DNA from: Paenibacillus sp. GSMTC-2017
Lineage (GTDB): Bacteria; Bacillota; Bacilli; Paenibacillales; Paenibacillaceae
Length of the DNA: 64,000 nt
Reading direction: 5' to 3'
Assembly: GCF_016019935.1 (NCBI RefSeq)
Contig: NZ_JAECMT010000004.1
Span: 558,833 to 622,832, forward strand
Positions within the stretch are counted from its first letter, which is position 1. Every line of letters starts with the position of its first letter. The position numbers and the translations under genes are program-made. Below are positions 10,440 through 18,882 of the stretch, piece by piece. A model generated the notes under the pieces. The model had not been told where the DNA came from, made no database searches, and worked only from the letters and a program-made list of their open reading frames with translations.

Positions 10440-10465
10440 GCTCAAATCGAATACTATCGTATAAT
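10438..10465 (+). promoter_or_regulatory. Possible promoter of the asparaginase gene
   Basis: TTGCTC (10438-10443), a 16-base spacer and a perfect TATAAT (10460-10465). The -35 element abuts the preceding terminator. Confidence 0.5.
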
Positions 10466-10504
10466 AAGAAACAGCAGATGTGATTACTGGGAAGGGGGCT
10501 GCAC

Positions 10505-11569
10505 ATGAAGCAGCTTTTAATTATTTTTACAGGTGGAACGATTGGTAGTAAAGCAAAGGGGTTAGAGATAAATGTAAGTGAAGCGGGCTCCTACACGTTA
10601 TTAGAGGAATATCAGAAACAGTCGTTTAGTCGCAATGATGTTTCTTTTGATACGTTACAACCGCTGAATCTGCTGAGTGAAAATATAACGCCGAATGATT
10701 GGATTCAATTAGCAACAGCTATTCGTCAAGTAGACTATGCTGCTTATGACGGTATTATCGTCACACATGGCTCTGATACGCTTGCTTATACTGCTGCAAT
10801 GATGGGATATTTGTTCAATGACATACCACTTCCAATGGTACTTACAGCAAGTAATTATCCGATAGCAGACGAGCGTAGCAACGGGATACGCAATTTGTCC
10901 AGCTCTATTGACTTTGTAATGGACGGAGGCCCGTCCGGTGTATTTGTTGTATATGAGAATGACAAGGGACAATCACTTGTTTACTTGGGCACACGAATTA
11001 TGCAAAATGAGTCATTCACCGATCAATTCAGAAGCCCTTACGAATTGACTTACGGTACGATGACAAGCGAAAGATCGTTCCACTGGCAGGCGGATCGCAG
11101 AAATCCCACGCCAGAATCAATGGGGACTAGAGTAAGTACGCTGAATTGGGAGCCAGCAGCCTTGGGGCTTGAAGATTCAGTTCTATACATAAAACCATAT
11201 CCAGGACTCAACTATTCGTTATATGAATTCGGAGGCAAGAAACCTAGAGCAGTACTACATGATCTTCATCACTCAGGTACAGCATGTGCACTTGCGTCAG
11301 GAAAATATTCACTCCTATCGTTCATCGAAAGATGTAAGGAGAATGGGATAGATGTATACTTATGTCCGATCAAAGATGCATCAGATGCGCTATATGAATC
11401 TTCGCACCGATTAATTGAGGCAGGAGCTAGGTTCATTGAAAATATGTCGATTGAAGCAGCCTTGACTAAGCTGATGATTGCGTATGGTCTCTATGCAGAT
11501 GGAGGGCAAGCGGATACCTTTGTACGAAATGAATCTATTTATTTCGAAAAGGTTGAATTGCAATCATGA
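10505..11569 (+). CDS. L-asparaginase family protein
   Basis: Cytoplasmic amidohydrolase of 354 residues related to L-asparaginase, hydrolysing asparagine to aspartate and ammonia. The two catalytic threonine signatures are TGGTI (9-13) and THGSDT (87-92). The segment PIADERSNG matches the third conserved block of type I (AnsA-like) enzymes. There is no signal peptide, which favours the cytoplasmic type. The start has GGGAAGGGGG upstream. It could instead act on a related amide, since family members differ in specificity. The bcp gene follows 60 bases downstream with no terminator between, so they may be cotranscribed. Confidence 0.88.
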   Translation: MKQLLIIFTGGTIGSKAKGLEINVSEAGSYTLLEEYQKQSFSRNDVSFDTLQPLNLLSENITPNDWIQLATAIRQVDYAAYDGIIVTHGSDTLAYTAAMMGYLFNDIPLPMVLTASNYPIADERSNGIRNLSSSIDFVMDGGPSGVFVVYENDKGQSLVYLGTRIMQNESFTDQFRSPYELTYGTMTSERSFHWQADRRNPTPESMGTRVSTLNWEPAALGLEDSVLYIKPYPGLNYSLYEFGGKKPRAVLHDLHHSGTACALASGKYSLLSFIERCKENGIDVYLCPIKDASDALYESSHRLIEAGARFIENMSIEAALTKLMIAYGLYADGGQADTFVRNESIYFEKVELQS

Positions 11570-11629
11570 TTAAAGAACAGTAATAATGAATTAAAAAATA
11601 GCTTTGCTACGATAAAAGGAGGAAATAAG

Positions 11630-12094
11630 ATGAGTCATGTTCAAGTAGGAGAAAAGGTAGCTAATTTTAAGCTTCTTGCTTCAAGTGGAGAGGAAGTTAA
11701 TTTTGAGGATTACAAGGGTAAAAAGCTGGTTATTTATTTCTACCCAAGAGATATGACACCAGGATGTACAGCGGAGTCATGTGATTTCCGCGACTTTAAT
11801 GGACAATTTGCGGAGAATGGTACAGAGGTAGTTGGTATCAGCCCAGATGATCTTGCTTCCCATGGACAATTTATTTCGGAATACAACTTGCCGTTTCTCT
11901 TACTGTCAGACACGGAACATACAGTATCCGAGCAGTTCGGCGTATGGAAGGAACTTAGTTGGGGTGGGAAAACATTCCTTGGCGTAGAACGTTCAACTTT
12001 TCTTATTGATGAAGAGGGAGTACTTGTCCGTGAATGGCGCAGTGTAAGTGTCGAAGGTCATGTAGATGAAGTGCTTGCAGCAGTAAAAAGTTAA
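11630..12094 (+). CDS. bcp: Thioredoxin-dependent peroxiredoxin (Bcp)
   Basis: Peroxiredoxin of the Bcp/PrxQ class, 154 residues, reducing hydrogen peroxide and organic peroxides at the expense of thioredoxin. The peroxidatic cysteine is C46 in TPGCT and the resolving cysteine is C51, the CxxxxC spacing of atypical two-cysteine Bcp enzymes. The start has a near-perfect AAAGGAGG site. A strong hairpin follows the gene. Confidence 0.95.
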   Translation: MSHVQVGEKVANFKLLASSGEEVNFEDYKGKKLVIYFYPRDMTPGCTAESCDFRDFNGQFAENGTEVVGISPDDLASHGQFISEYNLPFLLLSDTEHTVSEQFGVWKELSWGGKTFLGVERSTFLIDEEGVLVREWRSVSVEGHVDEVLAAVKS

Positions 12095-12126
12095 TATCGT
12101 CGTTAATGACGGGTTAGTTAAAATAT

Positions 12127-12187
12127 AAGGGTCTTCGCTCCAATAGCTCGCAATATGCGGAAGCTATCGGAATGAAGACCCTTTTTT
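12127..12187. terminator. Bidirectional terminator between bcp and the LTA-synthase-like gene
   Basis: Long inverted repeat with AAGGGTCTTC and GAAGACCCTT outer arms and an ATAGCT/AGCTAT inner pair, followed by TTTT on the plus strand. It lies between convergent genes. Confidence 0.9.
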
Positions 12188-12198
12188 AATTTAGATTA

Positions 12199-14067
12199 TT
12201 ATTCCGTTTTCCAGTTCGGTAATGAATTAACGTAGCTATCAGAGAGCTTTAGTAGTTCGAGTGCACGTTCAAATTCATCTTCAGTCGTTTCTTGCTTCGT
12301 ATTTCCGTCACCTGAAAGGGAGAAGTGTTTGCCATCTTCGAAGCCACTTCCAGAAAGAAATAGTTCCTGACTGCTTAAAAATGATCCGCTAGGTAAATAA
12401 TAACGTTGAGGCAATATATTATAAGTGTTCTGATTGTAAAGGTCTTGGCCAAAATGCAGTTGCTTATCGATAGATACACCAAGCAAATTCGAAATCGTAG
12501 GCAGTAAGTCTACTTGACCTCCAAGTTGCTCATATACAGCTGGTTCAGAATCACTACCCGGATTTATGACAACAAGTGGAATGTTAATCATATCCGTGTA
12601 TTTATATTCTCTGCCGTATATTTCCGCCATCAAATCTTTTTCGTTGCCGTCTAGTGAATAGATTGGCAGTCCAAGATGGTCACCGTACAAAACAACTAAG
12701 CTGTTTTCCCAAATACCACGCTGTTTCAAGTCTTCTATAAATTCACCTAGAGCATGGTCTGCGTAGTTTTGTGCGACAAGATAGTCGCCTACGAGCGTAT
12801 TTTCAAAGCGCTCAGGAATGTTAATAAGTTGCTTTTCTGCAGGAAGCGTATAAGGATGATGAGCAGTCATTGCGATGACATGGGCATAGAATGGATTATC
12901 CTTCTCTGCCATAGTGCCTAACTCAGCCGCTGTTTTTTTGTATAACATCGTATCAGAGGCTCCGAAAAATACAGTATCCTCTTCACCGAAAAACTTTGCA
13001 TCATAGAAACGATCAAAGCCTATAGCTTTGTAAAGCTCGCCGCGATTCCAAAACTCTACCACATTGGTATGAAACGTAGCTGAGTCATAGCCTTCTTGCT
13101 TCAAAAGTTTCGGCAAGCTCGGCAATTCCTTGCCAGCATACATCTGTGTAGCTGCACCCCGAGGTGGGATATATAGTGACGTATTGACGACGAATTCGGC
13201 GTCAGATGTGTTGCCTTGACCTACTTGCTGATAGAAATGATTAAAGTAGCTGTTTTCTTTCACTAGTTTGTTGAAGACAGGTGTAATTTCTGTTCCCTCG
13301 ACTTGCAAGTTTACTAGGAAGTTTTGCATGGACTCCATTTGAATGATAATAAGATTTTTACCCTTAGCCGTTCCATTTAGAAGGGGCTTATGAATAGTTT
13401 TGACACCCTTAACGGTTTCAATCTTCTCTTGTGTAATCTCGTTAGAATCAATATATTCGACATCTTTATTGGAAAAGATCGTATACGCCTCATAATTTAA
13501 TATGCCCATTTGCTCTGCTTTTACGATTTCATTCATACTCGCGCGATTCGGCATTATATTAAAAAGGCAGATTGCGAGTGAGCAAGTAAGGAGAGCGAGA
13601 ACAACCCGTCTATTTTCTTTGCGATTGAACTTCTGCTTCCATTCCTGTGATTTCTTGCGACGGAACAACAAGATTGCTAGAATGACAACATCAATATAAA
13701 TGAATAGGAAATACGGGTCCATGAGCGAAAATACACTATTTTTTACGGCAGTAACCTGATTGACTTGCGCTAGCGCGAAATAGGTGACGATTACTCCGTA
13801 ATACTTGTAATACATTATGACTGCAAATAGAATAGAGGTTAGCGTTAGGTTTGCTATTAAATAATAAAGAAGTTTTCTCTTACTTGCGAACCATTCGATC
13901 AAGCAATAGACAATAAGGACGAATGGAATTTCCTTCAGCATAGTAGTCCATGAGGGACCACCTTCGAAAATAACTGTCCATGCCAAGTAACTTTTGATCA
14001 ACATGATGAAGGAAAAAAGTAAGATGGGACGAGTGCTCACTAGCAATTTAGATTTTAGGAATGACAC
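12199..14067 (-). CDS. Lipoteichoic-acid-synthase-family phosphoglycerol transferase
   Basis: Membrane sulfatase-fold enzyme of about 622 residues that polymerises or transfers glycerol phosphate outside the membrane. There are about five N-terminal membrane segments (to about residue 180) and then an extracellular catalytic domain. The nucleophilic threonine lies in GQGNTSDAEF, with TAHHPYTLP and a YGDH metal-binding motif further on. I chose the GTG at 14067 because AAAGGTAGG lies six bases upstream and the first membrane segment follows directly; a longer in-frame reading to 14190 adds 41 residues with no clear site. It could be a primase or a paralogue rather than the main LtaS. Confidence 0.9.
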   Translation of the reverse strand: MSFLKSKLLVSTRPILLFSFIMLIKSYLAWTVIFEGGPSWTTMLKEIPFVLIVYCLIEWFASKRKLLYYLIANLTLTSILFAVIMYYKYYGVIVTYFALAQVNQVTAVKNSVFSLMDPYFLFIYIDVVILAILLFRRKKSQEWKQKFNRKENRRVVLALLTCSLAICLFNIMPNRASMNEIVKAEQMGILNYEAYTIFSNKDVEYIDSNEITQEKIETVKGVKTIHKPLLNGTAKGKNLIIIQMESMQNFLVNLQVEGTEITPVFNKLVKENSYFNHFYQQVGQGNTSDAEFVVNTSLYIPPRGAATQMYAGKELPSLPKLLKQEGYDSATFHTNVVEFWNRGELYKAIGFDRFYDAKFFGEEDTVFFGASDTMLYKKTAAELGTMAEKDNPFYAHVIAMTAHHPYTLPAEKQLINIPERFENTLVGDYLVAQNYADHALGEFIEDLKQRGIWENSLVVLYGDHLGLPIYSLDGNEKDLMAEIYGREYKYTDMINIPLVVINPGSDSEPAVYEQLGGQVDLLPTISNLLGVSIDKQLHFGQDLYNQNTYNILPQRYYLPSGSFLSSQELFLSGSGFEDGKHFSLSGDGNTKQETTEDEFERALELLKLSDSYVNSLPNWKTE

Positions 14068-14302
14068 AATGACCCTACCTTTCACAGCAAAAACAGGCCT
14101 TCTCTTAGAGCAAGCCAGTTGCTTTCTAATAGTATAAATATTTACTGTAATTGCTTTATTATTATGCTCCTTTTTACAGTCAATTGTCAAAAGGCAATTA
14201 GGTCCTTAACAAATTTGTCAATTTCCACCTGTTGAAGGGTGCGTAGAAATGGACTTCACTAACGTTATATATTATGTAGTGCATTCGATAGGGGGAACTG
14301 AT

Positions 14303-15253
14303 TTGAGAAAACGAAATTTAATGATGTTTGCAGTGGCTGTAGGCTTAACAACCGTAATTGGATATCAAGCTTTTCAAGAGGATGGCTGGTTTACACAATC
14401 TCCTAAACTTGCGGAACCACCTAAGGTCACAGAAGGTGTGAACAATGGAGCTAATCAGCAAGAAGGGAAAGTAGAGGGCGAAGTTCCAGATAAGTCTGGC
14501 GAAACTGAGACCAACAAAGGAAACGAAACAACAACAGGCGGCGATCAAACAGAAAAGAATGAAGGTAAAGAAACGTCAAAGCCGGACAAGCCCAGTGATA
14601 AGGGTTCATCAAATAGTGGCGATTCAGCAGGCATATCAAAAGGGGAAGATGGTGTAGTGGGCGTCGTAGCTGAGCCGGAAAATGTTACGGCACTTGTGAA
14701 TCCATTCAATAAGTTGCCAGATGACTATACACCTGCTGATCTTGTGTATCCGGACGTTCGTTTTATTTTCTCTGAGAAAATAGAGAAGCGGATGATGCGC
14801 AAGGAGGCTGCAGAAGCGCTTGAGAAGCTCTTTAGCGGCTCAGAAGAAGATGGCATCTATTTGGCTGGAGTATCGGCGTATCGTTCTCATGCAACGCAGG
14901 TAAAGCTATTTGATCGATATGTGAAGCGAGATGGTTATGAGAAGGCTAGAACGTACAGTGCGCTGCCAGGAACGAGTGAGCATGAAACGGGACTAGCTGT
15001 TGATGTTACAAGCAGTGACGGCAAGTGTGCGGCAGCAGATTGTTTTGGTGATACGAAGGAATCAGACTGGCTTAAGAAAAATGCTGCTAACTATGGTTTC
15101 ATTATCCGTTATCCAGAAGGTAAAGATAAAATTACAGGATATCAATACGAGCCATGGCATTTAAGATATGTCGGTACAGATATAGCTGCAGAACTTGCTG
15201 CTAGTGGAGAAACATTGGAAGAATATTATGATGCCGTTCCAGTAAACAAATAA
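14303..15253 (+). CDS. VanY-type D-alanyl-D-alanine carboxypeptidase (M15B)
   Basis: Membrane-anchored cell-wall peptidase of about 316 residues that trims terminal D-alanine from peptidoglycan stems. An N-terminal RKR-plus-hydrophobic anchor is followed by about 90 residues of Glu/Lys/Gly/Ser/Thr-rich linker and then the zinc peptidase domain. SEHETGLAVD and EPWHLRYVG hold the metal ligands and catalytic residues. I prefer the TTG at 14303 with AGGGGG seven bases upstream; an ATG at 14249, with a weaker AAGGG site, would add 18 residues ahead of the anchor. It is divergent from the LTA-synthase-like gene, so both may belong to envelope upkeep. Confidence 0.92.
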   Translation: MRKRNLMMFAVAVGLTTVIGYQAFQEDGWFTQSPKLAEPPKVTEGVNNGANQQEGKVEGEVPDKSGETETNKGNETTTGGDQTEKNEGKETSKPDKPSDKGSSNSGDSAGISKGEDGVVGVVAEPENVTALVNPFNKLPDDYTPADLVYPDVRFIFSEKIEKRMMRKEAAEALEKLFSGSEEDGIYLAGVSAYRSHATQVKLFDRYVKRDGYEKARTYSALPGTSEHETGLAVDVTSSDGKCAAADCFGDTKESDWLKKNAANYGFIIRYPEGKDKITGYQYEPWHLRYVGTDIAAELAASGETLEEYYDAVPVNK

Positions 15254-15335
15254 TGTTGCTTGCTAACTTTAGTATGGAATAGCAATACGTAGTATGGGAT
15301 GACTGTAATAGTAGCAAAATAGTTAAACTATAGCA

Positions 15336-15401
15336 GTGGCGCTTGACGAAGCTTTCGATCGTGATCGTTTGACGATAGTCAGTAGTTCGCATAAGCGCCA
15401 C
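15336..15401 (-). other. Long-armed hairpin downstream of the DUF1540 gene
   Basis: GTGGCGCTT (15336-15344) and AAGCGCCAC (15393-15401) are perfect 9-bp arms, and the loop holds a smaller ATCGT/ACGAT stem. No T run follows on either strand. It lies 24 bases after the DUF1540 stop on the minus strand and 83 bases after the vanY stop on the plus strand, so it may protect or end a message. Confidence 0.5.
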
Positions 15402-15424
15402 ATGCTTAGCATAAGGTGTTGCCT

Positions 15425-15580
15425 TTATATCTTTGATTCAAACGTTTTGCAATCTGTTTCCTCGGACTGACTTGCTTGTTTGCCGCGATTGCTCACGACA
15501 TAAATTGAGGAAGCGCCGCAATGATTGCCTGTAGCCCAAAACTTGCATGAACTGACTTCACATAGTACGTCCTTTGCCAT
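15425..15580 (-). CDS. DUF1540 domain-containing small protein
   Basis: Small gene of 51 codons in what looks like an empty intergenic region. The product starts MAKDVLCEVSSCKFW and contains CGASSIYVV and SEETDCKTFE, the DUF1540 pattern with four spaced cysteines (residues 7, 12, 21 and 44) suggesting metal binding. An excellent AAGGAGGTGATC site precedes the ATG. The function of DUF1540 is unknown. A weak sigma-G-like promoter (GTATA at 15632-15628 and CATCCTA at 15608-15602 on the minus strand, 19-base spacer) would suit a spore-phase gene, but that is speculative. Confidence 0.88.
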   Translation of the reverse strand: MAKDVLCEVSSCKFWATGNHCGASSIYVVSNRGKQASQSEETDCKTFESKI

Positions 15581-15681
15581 TCTTGATCACCTCCTTACAC
15601 ATAGGATGGACAATCGAGAGGCACTTTTATACTCGAACTTTAGTAACGATTGTTTCCTGTCGCGGAGGTGCAGAGAGCTAG

Positions 15682-17130
15682 ATGTCTATGCTGCAAAATA
15701 TATCTTTGGTCATAATGCTGTTAAATATTTTTCTTGCTATAACTGTTATTTTTTTAGAACGACGTAATGCAAGCTCAACATGGGCATGGCTCATGATCCT
15801 TTTCTTTATTCCTGTCGTTGGATTTATTTTGTATCTTATATTGGGACAGAAAGTTAGAAGAAGACAACTGAATAAGTTGCTCGGAGATAATCAGCGTATT
15901 ATTGAAGAAACACTAGACAAGCAGAAGCAACAGGTGATCGAAAAGAAGCTTTTGCCCCCTAATAGTGAGCAGGCTCATTATCAGGACATGATCTATATGA
16001 ACCTGACTACTGGATACGCACTGTATACAAACAATAATACGGTTGATATATACACAGATGGGCATCAAAAGTTCGATACATTAATAAGAGACATCGAGGC
16101 TGCAAAACATCATGTCCATTTGGTCTATTATATTGTGCGTGATGATGTTCTCGGTCGTAGATTAGTTAAAGCGCTAGCCGCTAAGGCAGCTGAAGGTGTA
16201 GAAGTGCGTTTCTTATATGACCATATCGGGAGTTCCAAACTGCCAAGTCGTTATTTCCGTGAACTTCGTGAGGCTGGAGGGATGGAGGCGGCCTTTTTCC
16301 CTTCACGAATTCCGTATGTTAATTTGAAGATCAATTATCGAAATCATCGTAAACTCGTTATCATTGACGGTAATGTTGGCTATATTGGCGGCTTTAATAT
16401 CGGTGATGAATACTTGGGCTTGGACAAAAACTTTGGGGAATGGCGTGATACGCATCTCAAAGTAAAGGGAAGCGCAGTTTTGCAGATGCAAGCACAGTTT
16501 CTGATGGATTGGAACTTAGCATCGAGTGGCAGATTAGACCTCAATTCAACCTATTTCCCAGAGATGGTTGTAGATGAGGGGAACATCGGTATGCAGTTAG
16601 TTGCAAGTGGGCCTGATACGGAATATCAAGAAATCAAAAACGCTTATATCAAAATGATCTATTCGGCAAAAGAAACGATTTGTTTGCAAACACCATACTT
16701 CGTTCCTGACGAAAGTTTAATGACCGCCCTTCGGATAGCTGCATTATCGGGAGTAAATGTACGTATTATGCTGCCGAGCAAGCCGGATCACTTCTTCGTC
16801 TATTGGGCGACACATTCTTATTTGGGCGAGATGCTGACTAGCGGGGTTCAGATATTCCTATATGAACGAGGGTTTCTTCATGCTAAGACATTAGTAGTCG
16901 ACAGCAAGATTGCTACAGTAGGTACGACAAATATAGACATTAGAAGTTTTAAGCTTAATTTTGAGATGAATGCTTTTATTTATGATACGGAGACTGCTAC
17001 GCGGCTAATGACTATTTTTGAGCATGATGTTACTCATTCCCGTCAGCTTTCGATGGAGGATTACGAAAATCGTCCGATGTTCAATCGATTCAAAGAGTCG
17101 ATTTCTAGATTGTTAAGTCCAATTCTATGA
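15682..17130 (+). CDS. cls: Cardiolipin synthase
   Basis: Membrane phospholipase-D-family enzyme of 482 residues joining two phosphatidylglycerol molecules into cardiolipin. Two N-terminal membrane segments (about 5-25 and 33-53) precede two HKD catalytic motifs: HRKLVIIDG with GGFNIGDEY, and HAKTLVVD with GTTNIDIRSF. The start is the ATG at 15682. The clear GGAGG is 13 bases upstream, unusually far, and the weaker AGAGAG is closer. The length matches bacterial Cls enzymes. A hairpin follows the stop. Confidence 0.95.
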   Translation: MSMLQNISLVIMLLNIFLAITVIFLERRNASSTWAWLMILFFIPVVGFILYLILGQKVRRRQLNKLLGDNQRIIEETLDKQKQQVIEKKLLPPNSEQAHYQDMIYMNLTTGYALYTNNNTVDIYTDGHQKFDTLIRDIEAAKHHVHLVYYIVRDDVLGRRLVKALAAKAAEGVEVRFLYDHIGSSKLPSRYFRELREAGGMEAAFFPSRIPYVNLKINYRNHRKLVIIDGNVGYIGGFNIGDEYLGLDKNFGEWRDTHLKVKGSAVLQMQAQFLMDWNLASSGRLDLNSTYFPEMVVDEGNIGMQLVASGPDTEYQEIKNAYIKMIYSAKETICLQTPYFVPDESLMTALRIAALSGVNVRIMLPSKPDHFFVYWATHSYLGEMLTSGVQIFLYERGFLHAKTLVVDSKIATVGTTNIDIRSFKLNFEMNAFIYDTETATRLMTIFEHDVTHSRQLSMEDYENRPMFNRFKESISRLLSPIL

Positions 17131-17140
17131 TGACAACGTT

Positions 17141-17182
17141 AAAAGGGATCCCGCTTATCTAAGATAACCGGAATCCCTTTAT
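17141..17182 (+). terminator. Hairpin terminator after cls
   Basis: AAAGGGAT...TTATCT and AGATAA...ATCCCTTT arms form a long stem; the T-rich tail is weak. Confidence 0.65.
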
Positions 17183-17544
17183 GTTTCTGATGGACAACTA
17201 TTCAATTTATTCAAACTCTCCATTCCACAGTTTACAGTGCTTACTTATAATCATGTTATCCTTTCGGTTGAAATCCTTTCCAATTATAGTCCTTGCATTT
17301 AAGTATATTCTACTAATTCCCACATGCCCTAACTTGTAAGGTACTCCTTCCTAAAGTAATGGGACATGCTTCGCGTTTACTACTGCAATGGTCTATCCCC
17401 TCTCTGTTAAGGTAATCCCAGTATACATTATTATTTTAATATTGTAAATATTCAGATAATTACAAAAGACACTGCAATTGTCATCGACGCAAGGAGTTTA
17501 TTAAGAAGTGTCGGGGTAGTGCAGAATGTGACAAATGAGAGTCG
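17183..17544. other. Intergenic stretch with nothing recognised
   Basis: About 360 bases of AT-rich sequence between the cls terminator and the perR promoter. I see no convincing coding frame with a ribosome binding site, no tRNA and no long inverted repeat. Confidence 0.5.
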
Positions 17545-17581
17545 TTGACGCTTTCTTTATTTATATTTATACTTAGTCTAA
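17545..17581 (+). promoter_or_regulatory. perR promoter with overlapping Fur/PerR-like box
   Basis: TTGACG (17545-17550), a 17-base spacer and TATACT (17568-17573) form a strong sigma-A promoter. The 15-mer TTATACTTAGTCTAA (17567-17581) covers the -10 element and matches 11 of the 14 defined positions of the PerR box TTATAATNATTATAA, suggesting autorepression. Confidence 0.6.
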
Positions 17582-17611
17582 AATCACAACATAAGGCGGC
17601 ATGAAGAAGTC

Positions 17612-18007
17612 ATGAGTAAAATAAACTTAACTATACAGAGAAAAGCGATCTTCGAAGTTGTAAAGGAAGCCTATGATCATCCAACAGCAGCCGATGTCAT
17701 CGATAGACTTCGGGGACGGGGCTTTAACTTCGCATATGGCACCGTATATAATTCACTTCGTTATTTAAGAGATGCAGGGTTGATTCGTGAGCTGAAGCTA
17801 GGGGAGGCGATTAGTCGCTACGATGCTAGAACAGATGAACATCAGCATATCGTCTGCACAGTGTGCGGTAGGGTAGATGAGGTGCTAATCGAGGTGCCAA
17901 CGGATTGGATTGCTGCCGTAGCGAAGGAAACGAACTACCGAATTGAACATGCACAAGTTGTACTGGAAGGGGTGTGTGAGACTTGTACGAACAAGACCCA
18001 ATCATAA
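17612..18007 (+). CDS. perR: PerR/Fur-family metalloregulator
   Basis: Repressor of 131 residues with an N-terminal winged helix and a C-terminal dimer/metal domain. Structural zinc cysteines are C82/C85 and C122/C125. Residues matching the PerR regulatory site are H23, D71, H77 and H79 (B. subtilis H37, D85, H91, H93). The position equal to PerR D104, five residues after the second cysteine, is E90, with D89 just before it; glutamate there is Fur-like. Catalase lies two genes downstream, so peroxide control is the likely role, but the sensing mode is uncertain. The ribosome binding site is weak: the better AAGGCGGC precedes a four-codon mini-frame (ATG 17601) whose stop overlaps this start codon. 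Confidence 0.85.
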   Translation: MSKINLTIQRKAIFEVVKEAYDHPTAADVIDRLRGRGFNFAYGTVYNSLRYLRDAGLIRELKLGEAISRYDARTDEHQHIVCTVCGRVDEVLIEVPTDWIAAVAKETNYRIEHAQVVLEGVCETCTNKTQS

Positions 18008-18741
18008 GCGAAGGGGTTATTTGCTCCTTAACGAAGCGGGTCATGATCATTAGCCCTTTGCCAGATCGTGTTCGCAGCTTGCTCGTCATGTTATCGGCTG
18101 AATGTTTTGATGTGTTTTCCCTACATGATTTCAACAAAAGTATGTTGCCTGCTTTACAGCCAGAACTACTTGTATACGATGCTCTTCCTATTGCGCAACC
18201 AACTGGCGGTCATACATTAAGAGGTGGTACTGAACTGCTTCGAGCTGCAGCAGAACACCAAGTTCCAGTACTTGTACTAATGGATAAGCAAACGTATGAC
18301 GAACGTGGGGATGCTGATGTATCAGGAGCGGAGCTACTCGTATGGCCAGCTAAGCCGGAGGAAGCGTTAGAGCGCATTAATGCGATGCTTGCCAATAGTA
18401 CGGCTCTACCTGGATCAATTGGTGCCGAGGATGAGCTTACTTTTAAAGACATAACGATCGACCTGCGTAAGATGAAAGTGATGCAAGGTGCAACACGTAT
18501 AGATTTGACGAAGACGGAATACGATCTGCTTATGCACTTTATGAACTCTGATGGTTCTGTTCTATCACGGGAAACATTGCTGGATGCAGTGTGGGGACTC
18601 CAATTCTACGGTAGCAGCAACGTTGTTGATGTTCATATTAAGAGTCTTCGTAAAAAGCTGAGGGATAGCGCAGTTTCACCCAAATATATTGTTACCGTCC
18701 GAGGAGCAGGTTATCGGCTTGCGGATGAACCTATTCATTAA
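17983..18741 (+). CDS. OmpR/PhoB-type regulator with a degenerate receiver
   Basis: DNA-binding regulator of 252 residues. The C-terminal winged helix (about 152-247) is a clear OmpR/PhoB effector with recognition helix VVDVHIKSLRKKL. The N-terminal half folds like a receiver but lacks the acidic pair (the loop reads IISPLP). An aspartate (D66) stands near the phosphoacceptor site and a lysine sits in PAKP, so phosphorylation is doubtful. The TTG start at 17983 overlaps the perR end by 25 bases, implying translational coupling; an ATG at 18043 would cut into the first strand. No kinase gene is adjacent. Four TTCAT repeats downstream look like its operator. Confidence 0.85.
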   Translation: MYEQDPIISEGVICSLTKRVMIISPLPDRVRSLLVMLSAECFDVFSLHDFNKSMLPALQPELLVYDALPIAQPTGGHTLRGGTELLRAAAEHQVPVLVLMDKQTYDERGDADVSGAELLVWPAKPEEALERINAMLANSTALPGSIGAEDELTFKDITIDLRKMKVMQGATRIDLTKTEYDLLMHFMNSDGSVLSRETLLDAVWGLQFYGSSNVVDVHIKSLRKKLRDSAVSPKYIVTVRGAGYRLADEPIH

Positions 18742-18765
18742 TTTAGCACGCATGCGTCTCTCACG

Positions 18766-18804
18766 TTCATCTAATGTTCATCTACCTTTCATCATGTGTT
18801 CATG
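18766..18804. promoter_or_regulatory. Four 11-bp-spaced direct repeats upstream of katA
   Basis: TTCAT occurs at 18766, 18777, 18788 and 18799, an exact 11-bp period placing all copies on one helix face. This is the layout of PhoB/OmpR-family tandem half-sites. The array ends just before the katA -35 element, an activator-like position, and directly follows the gene for the winged-helix regulator. Confidence 0.65.
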
Positions 18805-18809
18805 ACTAA

Positions 18810-18859
18810 TGGACAGTATGAAGATACAATTAGTATAAAGATTTAGATCAAGTCTAAAT
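18810..18859 (+). promoter_or_regulatory. katA promoter and PerR-like box
   Basis: TGGACA (18810-18815), an 18-base spacer and TATAAA (18834-18839) form a plausible promoter. The perfect inverted repeat ATTTAGATCAAGTCTAAAT (18841-18859, 7-bp arms) covers the expected transcription start, as a repressor site would. Confidence 0.65.
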
Positions 18860-18882
18860 ATATAACTAATGAGGTGCTAATA

